Shown: piece by piece, positions 7,174-16,291 of the stretch
Layout of the letters: each line of letters starts with the position of its first letter
Numbering within the stretch: position 1 is the first letter of the stretch
NCBI GenBank assembly: GCA_016293915.1
Contig: JAEDCY010000012.1
Coordinates: 1 to 64,000 of the forward strand
DNA: 64,000 nt
From: Treponema sp.
GTDB lineage: Bacteria > Spirochaetota > Spirochaetia > Treponematales > Treponemataceae
Direction: 5' to 3'
Program-made: the position numbers and the translations under genes
The notes under the pieces: model-generated
What the model was told of the DNA's origin: nothing
Databases searched by the model: none
The model's input: the letters and a program-made list of their open reading frames with translations, nothing else

Positions 7174-8639
7174 TTTTGAAAAACAAGAGTTTAAGACGGA
7201 CACTGCTCATTACTTATATCTCTCTTCTTTTTATTACCCTGATTCCATCAATTTATTCTATAGTTGTTTCGCAGATTCATACAAAACGCTACAGCCAGAT
7301 TATTTCAAACGTAAGTACTGCAAATAGAATCAGTCTGATTGCTAAGGACGACATTCCGGCTGAACTCTGGAATATAATTTGTGGTAAAAAAGAAATTGCA
7401 GACGGCAGTCAGAACAAATTGCTTGATAATATTTCTTCTGGTCTTTCGCTCATGCTTTTAACTATTAATAATGAAGAAAGCCGCGGAAAACTTGAAGTTG
7501 CAAATAGAGCTTACACTACTCTCCGCCGCAACGTTAATATGCTTATTTCACAGATTAAGGGCGGAAGTCTGGTAACTCAAAATGAAGCAACTCTCGATGA
7601 AATCAGAACTATTACATCTCTTTTTTCGGATATCATGCAGGATTTTATTGTTACGGAAATTGAAGCTGCAAATCAAACTAATCAGTCACTTAGAAATACT
7701 TCCATAATTCTTACGACAATCCAAATTATCATAACTATTCTTGCTATCATTATTTCCATAAACAGTTTTATTACAGTTTCTGCTGCAATTCAAAAACCAA
7801 TTTCTGATATGGAAAAACTTTCCACAAAAGTTTCGAATGGTGACCTTACAGCCCGAATCGATATACCTCATGTAAATGAACTCAATACACTTGCAGAGAA
7901 CTTAAATACAATGGCCGGACAGATTGACCTTCTTATTCAGAAAAATATGGAAGAACAGAAAAACTTTCAGAAAGCAGAAATGAAAGCTCTTCAGGCACAA
8001 ATTACTCCACACTTTTTATATAACACTTTTGATACAATTGTCTGGCTTGCAGAAGAAGAACATACAGAAGAAGTTGTAAGAATTACAAAAGCCTTTTCTG
8101 ACTTCCTTCGTATATCGTTAAGCCGCGGTCATGAATGGATTACTATTTCACAGGAACTTGAACATATAAAAAATTATCTTACAATTCAGAAAATCCGTTA
8201 TGCAGATATCTTGAATTACAGTATTGATGCAGATGAAGCATTAATGGATGTAAAAATGATTAAGCTTGTACTTCAACCTTTGATTGAAAATGCAATTTAC
8301 CACGGTATTAAAAACAAACGCGGACGCGGAAAGCTCAAGGTTAGCGCTCATTTTACAAATGACTCACGAACGTTCGTTTGTTTTACAGTTGAAGATAATG
8401 GAGCAGGCTTTACTGAAGAAAGACTTGGCCAGGTACGAAATGAATTAAGAACTGGTGCTCAGGATTCTGAAAAACTTTCTTCTGTATATGGACTTTATAA
8501 TGTTAATAAAAAGCTTAAACTCTATTATGGAGAAAATACTGAAGGGCTTTTAATAGAATCAGAAGCAGGAAAAGGCAGTAAGATTTCATTTACAATTCCT
8601 GTAAATGCAGAAATAACACAGGAGTCAGACAATGTATAG
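7170..8639 (+). CDS. Sensor histidine kinase, YesM/LytS-like (HAMP + His_kinase + HATPase)
   Basis: 489 residues starting at a TTG that overlaps the previous stop; a second TTG lies two codons on. Two membrane segments (about 12-33 and 178-204) bracket an extracytoplasmic region. Then come a HAMP linker (about 205-260) and the PF06580 phospho-acceptor segment ITPHFLYNTFD with H281. The ATP-binding domain has LQPLIENAIYHGI and VEDNGAGF. This kinase class pairs with YesN-type AraC regulators, and that gene follows with an 8-bp overlap. The small extracytoplasmic part lacks an obvious ligand domain, in keeping with sensing through the adjacent binding protein. Confidence 0.9.
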   Translation: MILKNKSLRRTLLITYISLLFITLIPSIYSIVVSQIHTKRYSQIISNVSTANRISLIAKDDIPAELWNIICGKKEIADGSQNKLLDNISSGLSLMLLTINNEESRGKLEVANRAYTTLRRNVNMLISQIKGGSLVTQNEATLDEIRTITSLFSDIMQDFIVTEIEAANQTNQSLRNTSIILTTIQIIITILAIIISINSFITVSAAIQKPISDMEKLSTKVSNGDLTARIDIPHVNELNTLAENLNTMAGQIDLLIQKNMEEQKNFQKAEMKALQAQITPHFLYNTFDTIVWLAEEEHTEEVVRITKAFSDFLRISLSRGHEWITISQELEHIKNYLTIQKIRYADILNYSIDADEALMDVKMIKLVLQPLIENAIYHGIKNKRGRGKLKVSAHFTNDSRTFVCFTVEDNGAGFTEERLGQVRNELRTGAQDSEKLSSVYGLYNVNKKLKLYYGENTEGLLIESEAGKGSKISFTIPVNAEITQESDNV

Positions 8640-10233
8640 CGTTTTTGCAGTTGATGATGAACCTATTGTACTCGAAGGAATCCGTTCCAAAATTGACTGG
8701 GAAGGAAGTGGCTTTACTTTTGCAGGTGAAGCGACCGATGGTGAAATTGCTCTCTCCATGATTCATGAAATTAAGCCTGATATTTTAATCACAGATATCA
8801 AGATGCCTTTTATGGACGGTCTACAGCTGGCAGAAGCAATTAAAAAAACTCAGCCCTGGATTAAAATCATAATTCTTTCCGGTCATGATGAATTCGATTA
8901 TGCTAAAAAGGCCATTTCAATTGGTATAGAAGATTATCTTTTAAAACCCTTTACTCCAGATGAACTTCTTACAAGCCTCAATAAAACAGCCTCTCAGATT
9001 GATAAAGAACGTAAACAGCTTTCAGATATTTCGCGTCTACGCGAAGAACTTAAATCAAATGAAACTCTTATAAAAAAAGAATTCTTAAATAATCTTGTAC
9101 ATGGCTCTGCTGACACAAATTCTGTTATGCAGAAATGCGGTGAACTTGGCATCAATATAATTTCCCGTTATTACAAGGTTTTGATAAGCCGTATTGAGAG
9201 CCGCACCGGAAATAATCAAAACCAGCAGGAAGCCTGTTCTCTTTTAAACTCCTACTCTTCTGCAATCAACGAAGCTGTTTCTTTCTTTCATCATTCAAAT
9301 CTCCTGGTATGTATTTTTAAGGGCAGTACTCAAGAAGAACTTGATGATAATTCTTTCCGTGCTGCAGAAAGTATAAATCATATTGCAACCAAAAACGAAG
9401 ATTGTATGGTTCTTACTGCAATGGGAAAAACTGTCGAACATCTTTCACAGTTAAAAATTTCCTATGAAGATGCAAAAAAAATTCTTGAGGCAAATATTTC
9501 TAACAAAGAAAACAGAATTATCAGTTCAGATGATCTTTCCGTTTCAGAAAATGGAAGCGGAACTTCTGATGCTTTTCTCGACTTAAATGAAGGTGACCCA
9601 CTTATTGATAAACTTAAATATGCAGCAAAAGGTGATATCCAGAGTATTATCGAAGAATCTATGGAGCTTATAAAAAAGAATCCAGATCAGTTTAGTGTTT
9701 TTGCTTCATATCTCTTAGTCGATTTGATTTTTGCCGTTTCCAAACTGGTTGAAAAACTTGGTGGCAACATCAAAGTTTTAAATCCTGAAATTCTGCAACG
9801 CAAATTTATTGATGATGCAGTTTCTGACGAAGCCCGCTTTAGAAAAACTCTTGAACAGGTTTTAGTTTTTGCTCTTGAATTCCGTGATTCTAAGTTTACA
9901 GGAAAATATGCAGATGTTATTCTTAAGGCAAAGCATTTTATCGAAGAAAACTATGCCGATCAGAACACAACACTTACCACCGTCGCCGAGGTAGTTGCCT
10001 TAAGTCCCAACCACTTCTCTACAATTTTCTCTCAGGAATGTAAAACAACCTTTATCGAATACCTAACTAACGTTCGTTTGGAAAATGCAAAACGTCTTAT
10101 GCGAGAAACTGACATGAAAGGTTACGACATAGCTTACGAATGCGGCTTTTCGGATCCGCACTACTTCAGCTACATTTTCAAAAAAAATACGGGGCTTTCG
10201 CCCCGTGAGTATAAACTTAGTCTGGAAAACTAA
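8632..10233 (+). CDS. Response regulator with AraC-type DNA-binding domain, YesN-like
   Basis: 533 residues. The N-terminal receiver domain has acidic D8-D9, phospho-acceptor D55 in ILITDIKMP and a conserved lysine in LLKPFTPDEL. The long middle region (about 130-420) has no motif I recognise, as is usual for YesN proteins. The C-terminal double helix-turn-helix has AEVVALSPNHFSTIFSQE, DIAYECGFSDPHYFSYIFKK and TGLSPREYK. It presumably activates the convergent importer genes: two direct repeats sit at the importer promoter (15174-15211). The start overlaps the kinase gene by 8 bp. Confidence 0.92.
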   Translation: MYSVFAVDDEPIVLEGIRSKIDWEGSGFTFAGEATDGEIALSMIHEIKPDILITDIKMPFMDGLQLAEAIKKTQPWIKIIILSGHDEFDYAKKAISIGIEDYLLKPFTPDELLTSLNKTASQIDKERKQLSDISRLREELKSNETLIKKEFLNNLVHGSADTNSVMQKCGELGINIISRYYKVLISRIESRTGNNQNQQEACSLLNSYSSAINEAVSFFHHSNLLVCIFKGSTQEELDDNSFRAAESINHIATKNEDCMVLTAMGKTVEHLSQLKISYEDAKKILEANISNKENRIISSDDLSVSENGSGTSDAFLDLNEGDPLIDKLKYAAKGDIQSIIEESMELIKKNPDQFSVFASYLLVDLIFAVSKLVEKLGGNIKVLNPEILQRKFIDDAVSDEARFRKTLEQVLVFALEFRDSKFTGKYADVILKAKHFIEENYADQNTTLTTVAEVVALSPNHFSTIFSQECKTTFIEYLTNVRLENAKRLMRETDMKGYDIAYECGFSDPHYFSYIFKKNTGLSPREYKLSLEN

Positions 10234-10240
10234 CTGAATC

Positions 10241-10327
10241 GGTGGTTGAGTGCCGCGTAGCGGTGTATCGAAACCACCAGTGATTCTGCGGTGGTTTCGA
10301 TACGATGCTTTGCATCACTCAACCACC
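10241..10327. repeat. Inverted pair of family A hairpins between convergent genes
   Basis: Forward copy 10241-10278 has apical stem GCCGC with GCGGT. Reverse copy 10290-10327 has apical stem GATGC with GCATC. The regulator and importer operons converge here, so the pair may end transcription from both sides. Confidence 0.8.
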
Positions 10328-10335
10328 GCTTAACA

Positions 10336-11397
10336 TTAGCCGGCCATATTACCAAGCTTCTTCTTACGCTGTGAAAGAATAACACTCTGCAGGAGGATAA
10401 AGAATGCCAGCATAAGACCTGTGGTAATAGACTGCCAGTAAGGTTCACGCAATCCAGAAGCTACTACTATGTTATTAATTGTCTTAAGAGACATTACACC
10501 AAACATAGTTCCAACTACACTACCTACACCACCACTAAGCAGGGTTCCTCCAATAATCGAAGAAGCAATAGCCTGCATTTCTGCAGCAGTAGCGTTAGAA
10601 GCGTTTCCCGCACCTGTATGCAAGAGGTAACAGAAGCCAGCAATTCCGGCCAGCAGGCCACAAAGAACGTATGCAAAGAACTGAGTTCTACGAACATTAA
10701 TACCAAGCATCAACGCAGATTCTGTATTTCCACCAACAGCGTAAAGGTTTCGTCCAAAGCGGGTCCACTTGAGCATAGCCCAGAGAAGCAACACTACCAG
10801 TAGTGCGATTACTACACCAACTTCAATAGAAGCCGGAATCCAGTTTCCGTTACGTGCATAGCTTCCAAGGAAAGGAATATCAATATAAAAATCCTTAAGT
10901 TCAAGAAAGAGTTCATTGTTAGCTGTACGAGGAACCTTACTTACGATAGTAGTCATACCACGTGTAAAGAACATACCTGCAAGTGTAACAATAAATGGCT
11001 GAATCTTAAGGAAAGAAACCAGATATCCCTGAACAAGCCCCATCAAAAGACCAATTCCAAGTGAAATAACAATTGAAGAGAAAATACCGCCGTTATGATC
11101 TTCCATAAATACTACAGAAGCCATAGTAATAAGTGCTATAGAACCACCAACAGAAATATCAATTCCACCGGTAATCATTACAATTGTAAGACCACAAGCC
11201 GCAACAATCAGATAAGAGTTATTGTTAAACAAATCCAGGAACTGTTGAGGATTTAGGAATCCGCCACCCCAGATAATCATTGCAAGCAGATACATTCCTA
11301 CGAAAGTACAGATTGTAATTGTAAGCAGCAGAGCTGTGTTTGAAAGTGGCTGTCTGTTTTCTTTTTTACCAAAGAGATTTGTAAAAATATTTGCCAT
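10336..11397 (-). CDS. Sugar ABC transporter permease, YjfF-like
   Basis: 353 residues, about ten hydrophobic segments, of the RbsC/YjfF branched permease family (BPD_transp_2). Signature text: LTIVMITGGIDISVGGSIAL near the start, GNTESALMLGINVRR and IASSIIGGTLLSGGVGSVVGT. It is the last gene of the importer operon, beginning 2 bp after the upstream permease stop. Having two different permeases fits the YtfQ-R-T-YjfF galactofuranose importer better than the single-permease Mgl, Rbs or Xyl types. The sugar itself cannot be read from sequence. Confidence 0.9.
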   Translation of the reverse strand: MANIFTNLFGKKENRQPLSNTALLLTITICTFVGMYLLAMIIWGGGFLNPQQFLDLFNNNSYLIVAACGLTIVMITGGIDISVGGSIALITMASVVFMEDHNGGIFSSIVISLGIGLLMGLVQGYLVSFLKIQPFIVTLAGMFFTRGMTTIVSKVPRTANNELFLELKDFYIDIPFLGSYARNGNWIPASIEVGVVIALLVVLLLWAMLKWTRFGRNLYAVGGNTESALMLGINVRRTQFFAYVLCGLLAGIAGFCYLLHTGAGNASNATAAEMQAIASSIIGGTLLSGGVGSVVGTMFGVMSLKTINNIVVASGLREPYWQSITTGLMLAFFILLQSVILSQRKKKLGNMAG

Positions 11398-11399
11398 AA

Positions 11400-12461
11400 T
11401 TATCTAGCCTCCTTCTTTGCAAGAATCTTATCTTTAAGCTGACCAATCCATGCCTTAACAACCGGAGAACCTGCAACTACGATAATGATAATTACGATTG
11501 CCTTGTAAGCCTTAACTGCAGTAGAAGAAACCTTCATTGCATAAAGGGTAATTGTAAGAGCCTGAATAATGTAAGCACCAAGAATAGAACCGGAAAGCTT
11601 AAACTTACCGCCGCTAAGTGAGTTACCTCCAATTGCAACTGCAAGAATGGCATCCATTTCTATATCAAGGAGAATTGTTTCGTGGTTGATAAGACCAATA
11701 CGACAAACATTGATAGAACCAGCCATTGTTACACAAACTCCAAGAATTACAAATACAGCAAGCTTCCAGATTACAGGATTAATACCGTTGAGTTTGGCAG
11801 CACGCTCGTTAATACCTACAGCCTGAATGTAAAGACCAAGAGTTGTCTTTTTCAGAAGAAGGTTTATAAGCAGAATGAAAATCACAACTACAATAATAGG
11901 AGTTGGAATTGCAATATGCGGTATAAAGCCTCCGATGTAAGTAAGCAATGGACTTTCAACGTTAGGAGTAGCACCACCGTTAATCCAGTAAGCAATAGGG
12001 CGTCCTGCTGTAAAAAGAATCAAAGAAGCAATCATCGGCTGAATATTGAACTTAGCGATGAGTGTACCATTGAAAAGGCAGAAGAGGATTGCAACAATAC
12101 ATGCAAGAATCAATCCTATGATGATTGTTCCAAAATTGATGTTGCCTGCTCTCAAAATCTTTACGAATACAGAGCCTGCAATAGCGGCTGCCGCACCAAT
12201 GGAAATATCCTGTCCCTTTGTAGCAGAGGTTACCAGTGTCATTCCTATAGCAAGAATAACAAGCTCAGAAGCACCATTCAAAATACTGATTAAGTTACCA
12301 GAAAGAACAGTGTTACCCATATTGTTTTTCTTAATTACAATTGAAAAGAAACTTGGGTCTCGAATCAGGTTGAATACAACCAGTACAATCAAGGCAACAA
12401 GCGGAATTGCAAGCTGCGACGAGAAAAGTTTTTTAATCTGATTTACGATTTTATTAGCCAT
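11400..12461 (-). CDS. Sugar ABC transporter permease, YtfT-like
   Basis: 353 residues from the ATG at 12461, chosen over the upstream in-frame ATG at 12482 because GGGAGGTAAGG sits just before it. Same permease family: LAIGMTLVTSATKGQDISIGA, VGINERAAKLNGINP and LAVAIGGNSLSGGKFKLSGS. The start overlaps the ATPase stop by 8 bp, so the two are translationally coupled. With the YjfF-like protein it likely forms a heterodimeric channel. Confidence 0.9.
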   Translation of the reverse strand: MANKIVNQIKKLFSSQLAIPLVALIVLVVFNLIRDPSFFSIVIKKNNMGNTVLSGNLISILNGASELVILAIGMTLVTSATKGQDISIGAAAAIAGSVFVKILRAGNINFGTIIIGLILACIVAILFCLFNGTLIAKFNIQPMIASLILFTAGRPIAYWINGGATPNVESPLLTYIGGFIPHIAIPTPIIVVVIFILLINLLLKKTTLGLYIQAVGINERAAKLNGINPVIWKLAVFVILGVCVTMAGSINVCRIGLINHETILLDIEMDAILAVAIGGNSLSGGKFKLSGSILGAYIIQALTITLYAMKVSSTAVKAYKAIVIIIIVVAGSPVVKAWIGQLKDKILAKKEAR

Positions 12462-13971
12462 TTTGTGCCTTACCTCCCGCAATAGTCTGCATAATTACAT
12501 CCTGGCGCAAAAGATCATCCTTAAGCTCACCAACGATTTTTCGGTCGCGCATAACGATGAGTCTCTGGCAGACAGAAAGCATCTCTTCGATTTCAGAAGA
12601 AATGAAGGTAACAGAAACACCCTCTTCTGCAAGCTTAAGCACAAGCTTCTGAATCTCGAGCTTAGTACCAACATCAATACCACGAGTTGGTTCATCAAGA
12701 ATCAGATACTGAGGATGTGTCAAAAGCCAGCGGGCAAGAATAACCTTCTGCTGGTTACCACCCGAAAGTGATTTGATTGGAGTTTCCTTTGAAGCTGTTT
12801 TAATCTGCAGCTGTTCAATAAACTCGTCTGCAAGCTTTTCCTGCTCTGCACGACTGATAGGCTTTGTAAAGCCATTGAGAACCTGCAGGGCAAGGATAAT
12901 ATTTTCACGAACTGAAAGATCCTGAATAATTCCGTCTCCCTTGCGATCTTCAGGAAGATATCCAATTCCAGCTTTCATGGCATCCTTTGGCTGATTAACT
13001 TTTGTTTCTTTGCCGTTAACTTTTACCTTTCCGCCGGTTACGCGGTCTGCGGCAAAAATTGCACGAACACTTTCACTACGTCCGGAACCAAGAAGACCTG
13101 TAAAGCCGTTTACTTCGCCTTTATTAATAAGGAAGTCGAAAGGTTTTACACCTTCAGAGCTTGAAAGCCCTTCCGCTTCATAAACGACCTCTCCGGCGCC
13201 TGTATAAGGACGCTTCTGATTTTTGAGGTTTGTCATATCTTCCATGTCTTTACCAAGCATGGCAGAAATCAGTTTAACACGTGGCAGTTCACTTACTGTA
13301 TACTCACCAACGAGTTCACCGTTTCGTAAAACTGTAATCTTGTCACAAACTTCATAAACCTGTTCCAGGAAGTGAGTAATAAAGATAATACCTACTCCAT
13401 GACTCTTGAGGTCACGCATAAGAGTGAACAAAAGTTCAACTTCATTTTCATCAAGAGAAGAAGTTGGCTCGTCAAGGATAAGAACTTTACATTCCATATC
13501 AACGGCGCGGGCAATTGCAACCATCTGCTGAACCGCAAGAGAACAGGTTCCAAGCTGCTGACCTGGCTTTGCCGGGATGTTTAATTTTGAAAGAAGCTCA
13601 CCTGCTTTCTTTTCCTGGGCACGGCGATTTACAAACTTGTAATTTCCACGACCTATATACATATTCTCTGCCACTGTAAGGTTAGGACAGAGGGTAATTT
13701 CCTGATAAACTGTAGAAATACCCAGATTCTGGGCATCCTGAGGAGAACGAATAACAGCTGGACCATCACAACCTTCAATTCTGATTTCACCAGCATCCTT
13801 TTCGTAAACACCGGTAATAACCTTAACCAGGGTTGATTTTCCCGCACCGTTTTCTCCCATAAGCGCATGAATCTCACCTTTACACAGGGTAAAGTCTACA
13901 TTCTGAAGAGCCTTTACACCCGGGAATTCCTTGTAGATTCCGCGCATAGATAAAACAACATTATTTTCCAT
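12454..13971 (-). CDS. Sugar ABC transporter ATP-binding protein (two nucleotide-binding domains), YtfR/MglA-like
   Basis: 505 residues from the ATG at 13971, which has AGGA upstream; a longer frame from 14022 would run into a repeat. First ATPase domain: GENGAGKST Walker A, CSLAVQQMVAIARA signature-like segment, LILDEPTSSLD Walker B. Second domain: the degenerate GLLGSGRSE Walker A usual for this family, LSGGNQQKVILARWL signature and LILDEPTRGIDVG Walker B. It powers uptake of the sugar delivered by the binding protein encoded upstream. It is separated from that gene by a terminator-like hairpin and family B repeats. Confidence 0.95.
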   Translation of the reverse strand: MENNVVLSMRGIYKEFPGVKALQNVDFTLCKGEIHALMGENGAGKSTLVKVITGVYEKDAGEIRIEGCDGPAVIRSPQDAQNLGISTVYQEITLCPNLTVAENMYIGRGNYKFVNRRAQEKKAGELLSKLNIPAKPGQQLGTCSLAVQQMVAIARAVDMECKVLILDEPTSSLDENEVELLFTLMRDLKSHGVGIIFITHFLEQVYEVCDKITVLRNGELVGEYTVSELPRVKLISAMLGKDMEDMTNLKNQKRPYTGAGEVVYEAEGLSSSEGVKPFDFLINKGEVNGFTGLLGSGRSESVRAIFAADRVTGGKVKVNGKETKVNQPKDAMKAGIGYLPEDRKGDGIIQDLSVRENIILALQVLNGFTKPISRAEQEKLADEFIEQLQIKTASKETPIKSLSGGNQQKVILARWLLTHPQYLILDEPTRGIDVGTKLEIQKLVLKLAEEGVSVTFISSEIEEMLSVCQRLIVMRDRKIVGELKDDLLRQDVIMQTIAGGKAQNG

Positions 13972-13984
13972 AATATTTCCTAAG

Positions 13985-14080
13985 ATTATCCGGTCAAGCC
14001 GGACAATGACATTTTTTGTCATCCTGAACTTGATTCAGGATCCTTTTTTTAGATTCCGAAACAAGTTCGGAATTACGTAA
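13985..14080. repeat. Family B palindromes
   Basis: Three stems: CCGGTCAAGCCGG, ATCCTGAACTTGATTCAGGAT and ATTCCGAAACAAGTTCGGAAT. The arms differ between copies, but each pairs internally. Confidence 0.85.
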
Positions 14081-14086
14081 GTCTTC

Positions 14087-14127
14087 AAAAAAAACGGCGT
14101 AAAATATGTACCACACACTTTACGCCG
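14087..14127 (-). terminator. Terminator-like hairpin between binding-protein and ATPase genes
   Basis: On the minus strand CGGCGTAAA pairs with TTTACGCCG and is followed by eight T. Placed inside the operon, it would keep downstream transporter mRNA lower than binding-protein mRNA, a common arrangement for importers. Confidence 0.8.
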
Positions 14128-14152
14128 CCATATTTACAAGAGGGGGTTTTTA

Positions 14153-15112
14153 TTAGTCACCAAGACCGTATGTATCGATATCAGCCTTTGTGATTGTCTT
14201 AGCATCGAATCCCTTTTCATCAGAAATAATCTTCTTTGAAGGAACCTTGCCAGTTTTGATCATGTTTTCGATTACAGAAGCCTGGAATGGAGAACACTGT
14301 CCATCATAGTTCCAGTTACCTGCGAGCAATTCACGGAGAGCCCACTTATTGCAGTCGAATCCCATTACAACAACTTTTCCGTTTACACCGTGTGTGATAC
14401 CAGCTTCATCAAGAGCAGCAACAGCACCCTTAGCCATACCATCATTTTCAGCATAAATTACGTTGAAGTCTTCTTTTGAGTTGATAACTGATTCAACAAT
14501 CTTCTTAGCTTCAGCTTCATCCCAAGTAGCTGTCTGCTGAACAACCTTCTTCATTGTTCCCTTTGCGAACTCAGCGTCCAAAGCACCTGTACGACCAATC
14601 TGAGCGTCAGATCCCATAGCACCCTGAATATGGATTACTTTGTATTCTTTAAGATTCTGAGCCTTGAGCCAAGCTACAGCTGTTTCACCTTCTTTAGCCA
14701 TGTCTGAAACAACAGCAGCTTCATAAAGATCATCTTTTACGTTAATCATACGGTCAAAAAGGAAAACTTTAATTCCAGCTTTCTTTGCCTTTTTAAGAAC
14801 TGAAGACCATCCGTCTGTTGCAGCAGCAGAAAGAAGAATGTAGTCAACACCATCTGTAATGAACTGAGAAGCAGCATTGAGCTGTTCATCATTCTTAAGA
14901 CTGTAGAAAGTCTTTACATCATAACCCTTAGCTGCAGTAAATACAGTTTCAAAGTCTTTTACGTTAGCAGCACGGTATCCTGATTCTGATGGTGGGTTGT
15001 TGATAATACCAACCTTAATCTTACCATCACCAGCCTTTGCCTTCTTTTTTGGAGCGGCAAACAATGATGCTACACACATAAGTGCAACAGCAATAATCAC
15101 GCTTTTTTTCAT
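14153..15112 (-). CDS. Periplasmic sugar-binding protein, YtfQ-like
   Basis: 319 residues. Signal peptide about 1-19 (KKSVIIAVALMCVASLFA) before a lysine-rich mature start. Type I periplasmic binding fold: KIKVGIINNPPSESGYRAAN, VDYILLSAAATDGWSSVLKKA, AGIKVFLFDRMI, VIYAENDGMAKGAVAALDE and VMGFDCNKWALRELL. The start is supported by AGGAGG. It delivers sugar to the two permeases. The WSSVLKKAKKAGI segment parallels the WDNVLKEAKEAGI segment of the sensor protein at 6145, so sensor and importer may bind the same ligand. The promoter and likely activator sites are at 15155-15211. Confidence 0.92.
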   Translation of the reverse strand: MKKSVIIAVALMCVASLFAAPKKKAKAGDGKIKVGIINNPPSESGYRAANVKDFETVFTAAKGYDVKTFYSLKNDEQLNAASQFITDGVDYILLSAAATDGWSSVLKKAKKAGIKVFLFDRMINVKDDLYEAAVVSDMAKEGETAVAWLKAQNLKEYKVIHIQGAMGSDAQIGRTGALDAEFAKGTMKKVVQQTATWDEAEAKKIVESVINSKEDFNVIYAENDGMAKGAVAALDEAGITHGVNGKVVVMGFDCNKWALRELLAGNWNYDGQCSPFQASVIENMIKTGKVPSKKIISDEKGFDAKTITKADIDTYGLGD

Positions 15113-15154
15113 CTAATTTTCCTCCTAATAGATGCTTTTTTAGATTACATTGTA

Positions 15155-15211
15155 AATATAAGCCCACAGAAGCAATTTTTGAATGAAGAAATTTCGGAAT
15201 TTTTGTATGAA
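15155..15211 (-). promoter_or_regulatory. Promoter and AraC-type direct repeats of the sugar importer
   Basis: On the minus strand: -35 TTCAAA (15178-15183), 17-bp spacer, -10 TATATT (15155-15160). Two copies of TTCATWCAAAAATT (15174-15187 and 15198-15211) lie 24 bp apart, and the proximal one overlaps the weak -35. That is the usual layout of a class II AraC-family activated promoter. The binding protein is inferred to be the YesN-like regulator at 8632-10233. Confidence 0.65.
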
Positions 15212-15299
15212 TTTTTAGGTTTTTGAAGGTAGATTTGAAGGATTTTATGAAAGTTGTTTAGATTTTTTATTAAAATAGTTAGATTTTTTATGATTCTCT

Positions 15300-15435
15300 T
15301 TCAAGCGGTTAGCGGTTAGTTGTTAGCGGTTAGCTGTTAGTTGTTAGCGGTTAGCTATTAGCTATTAGCTGTTAGCTTACGATAGTACTAGAACTAACAA
15401 CTAACGACTAACAACTAATGACTAACCGCTAAAAA
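15300..15435. repeat. Heptamer-type repeat block (GTTAGCG/GTTAGCT) forming a large inverted repeat
   Basis: About ten tandem near-copies of GTTAGCGGTTAGTT-like units run to 15378, then the complementary CTAACAACTAACGACTAA series runs back to 15431. This forms a long imperfect hairpin between the importer operon's upstream region and the purC 3' end. The rest of the 15113-15436 gap is AT-rich and holds only the importer promoter. Similar short blocks lie at 21940-21980 and 31385-31412. Confidence 0.7.
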
Positions 15436-15436
15436 A

Positions 15437-16282
15437 CTATTTACCGCAAATGCGAGTCTGACATTCCTTATAAATAGCGGCAGTCTTAGCAACTACATCT
15501 GCAGGAATCTCTTTGATGTTAGGGTCGCCGGCAAGATTATGTTCTTTAAGCCAATCGCGAACGAACTGCTTGTCATAACTTGCAGGACTTCCTCCTACTT
15601 CGTATTTTGATGCATCCCAGAAGCGTGAGCTGTCAGGTGTCAAAACTTCGTCACCAAGAACAAGCTCGCCATTCTCATCAAGACCAAACTCAAACTTAGT
15701 ATCAGCAATGATAATTCCGTTTGCCTTAGCGTGCTCATAGCACTTCTTGTAAATTGCAAGAGCAGCCTGTTCAATCTTAGTTCCAAGCTCTTCGCCAAGA
15801 TCATCTTTCATATACTGCAATGTAACGTTAATATCGTGACCTTCTGCAGCCTTTGTAGAAGGAGTTACGATTGGCTCGTCGAGCTTTTCAGCCTGCTTGT
15901 ATTCTTTGTCGAACTTGTGACCAAGGAAAGGCTCGCCCTTCTTATAAGCCTCGTACATAGAACCAAACATATATCCGCGGACAATTACTTCGTAAGGAAT
16001 CATCTTAAGCTTCTTTACAAGAATAGTACGGCCCTCAAATTCAGGCTTCTGGAACTCAAGTGGCATATCCTTCAAATCACTTGAAATCATGTGATTCTTA
16101 ACAATGTCTTTAGTGTAATCAAACCAGAAGTTAGCAAGAGCATTGAGCACCTTACCCTTGTCGGTAATCATAGTTGGCAGAATAACGTCAAAAGCAGAAA
16201 TTCTGTCGGTAGTAACAATTACCATGCGCCCATCTTCAAGATCATAAACTTCCCGAACCTTACCAGAAATAATTTTCTTCAT
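15437..16282 (-). CDS. purC: Phosphoribosylaminoimidazole-succinocarboxamide synthase
   Basis: 281 residues from the ATG at 16282; GAGG lies 6 bp upstream of it and directly abuts the alternative ATG at 16288. It joins aspartate to CAIR in purine synthesis. Family text: KVREVYDLEDGRMVIVTTDRISAFD, EVIVRGYMFGS, IIADTKFEFGLDENG, LGDEVLTPDSSRFWD and KQFVRDWL. It follows murI by 9 bp. Another purine gene, purL, lies at the end of this window. Confidence 0.95.
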   Translation of the reverse strand: MKKIISGKVREVYDLEDGRMVIVTTDRISAFDVILPTMITDKGKVLNALANFWFDYTKDIVKNHMISSDLKDMPLEFQKPEFEGRTILVKKLKMIPYEVIVRGYMFGSMYEAYKKGEPFLGHKFDKEYKQAEKLDEPIVTPSTKAAEGHDINVTLQYMKDDLGEELGTKIEQAALAIYKKCYEHAKANGIIIADTKFEFGLDENGELVLGDEVLTPDSSRFWDASKYEVGGSPASYDKQFVRDWLKEHNLAGDPNIKEIPADVVAKTAAIYKECQTRICGK

Positions 16283-16291
16283 ATACATCCT

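Noticed and set aside
15300..15435. Replication origin or iteron array
   Set aside because: GTTAGCG-type heptamers recur in short form at other gene ends here, and no dnaA, dnaN or parA genes are near.
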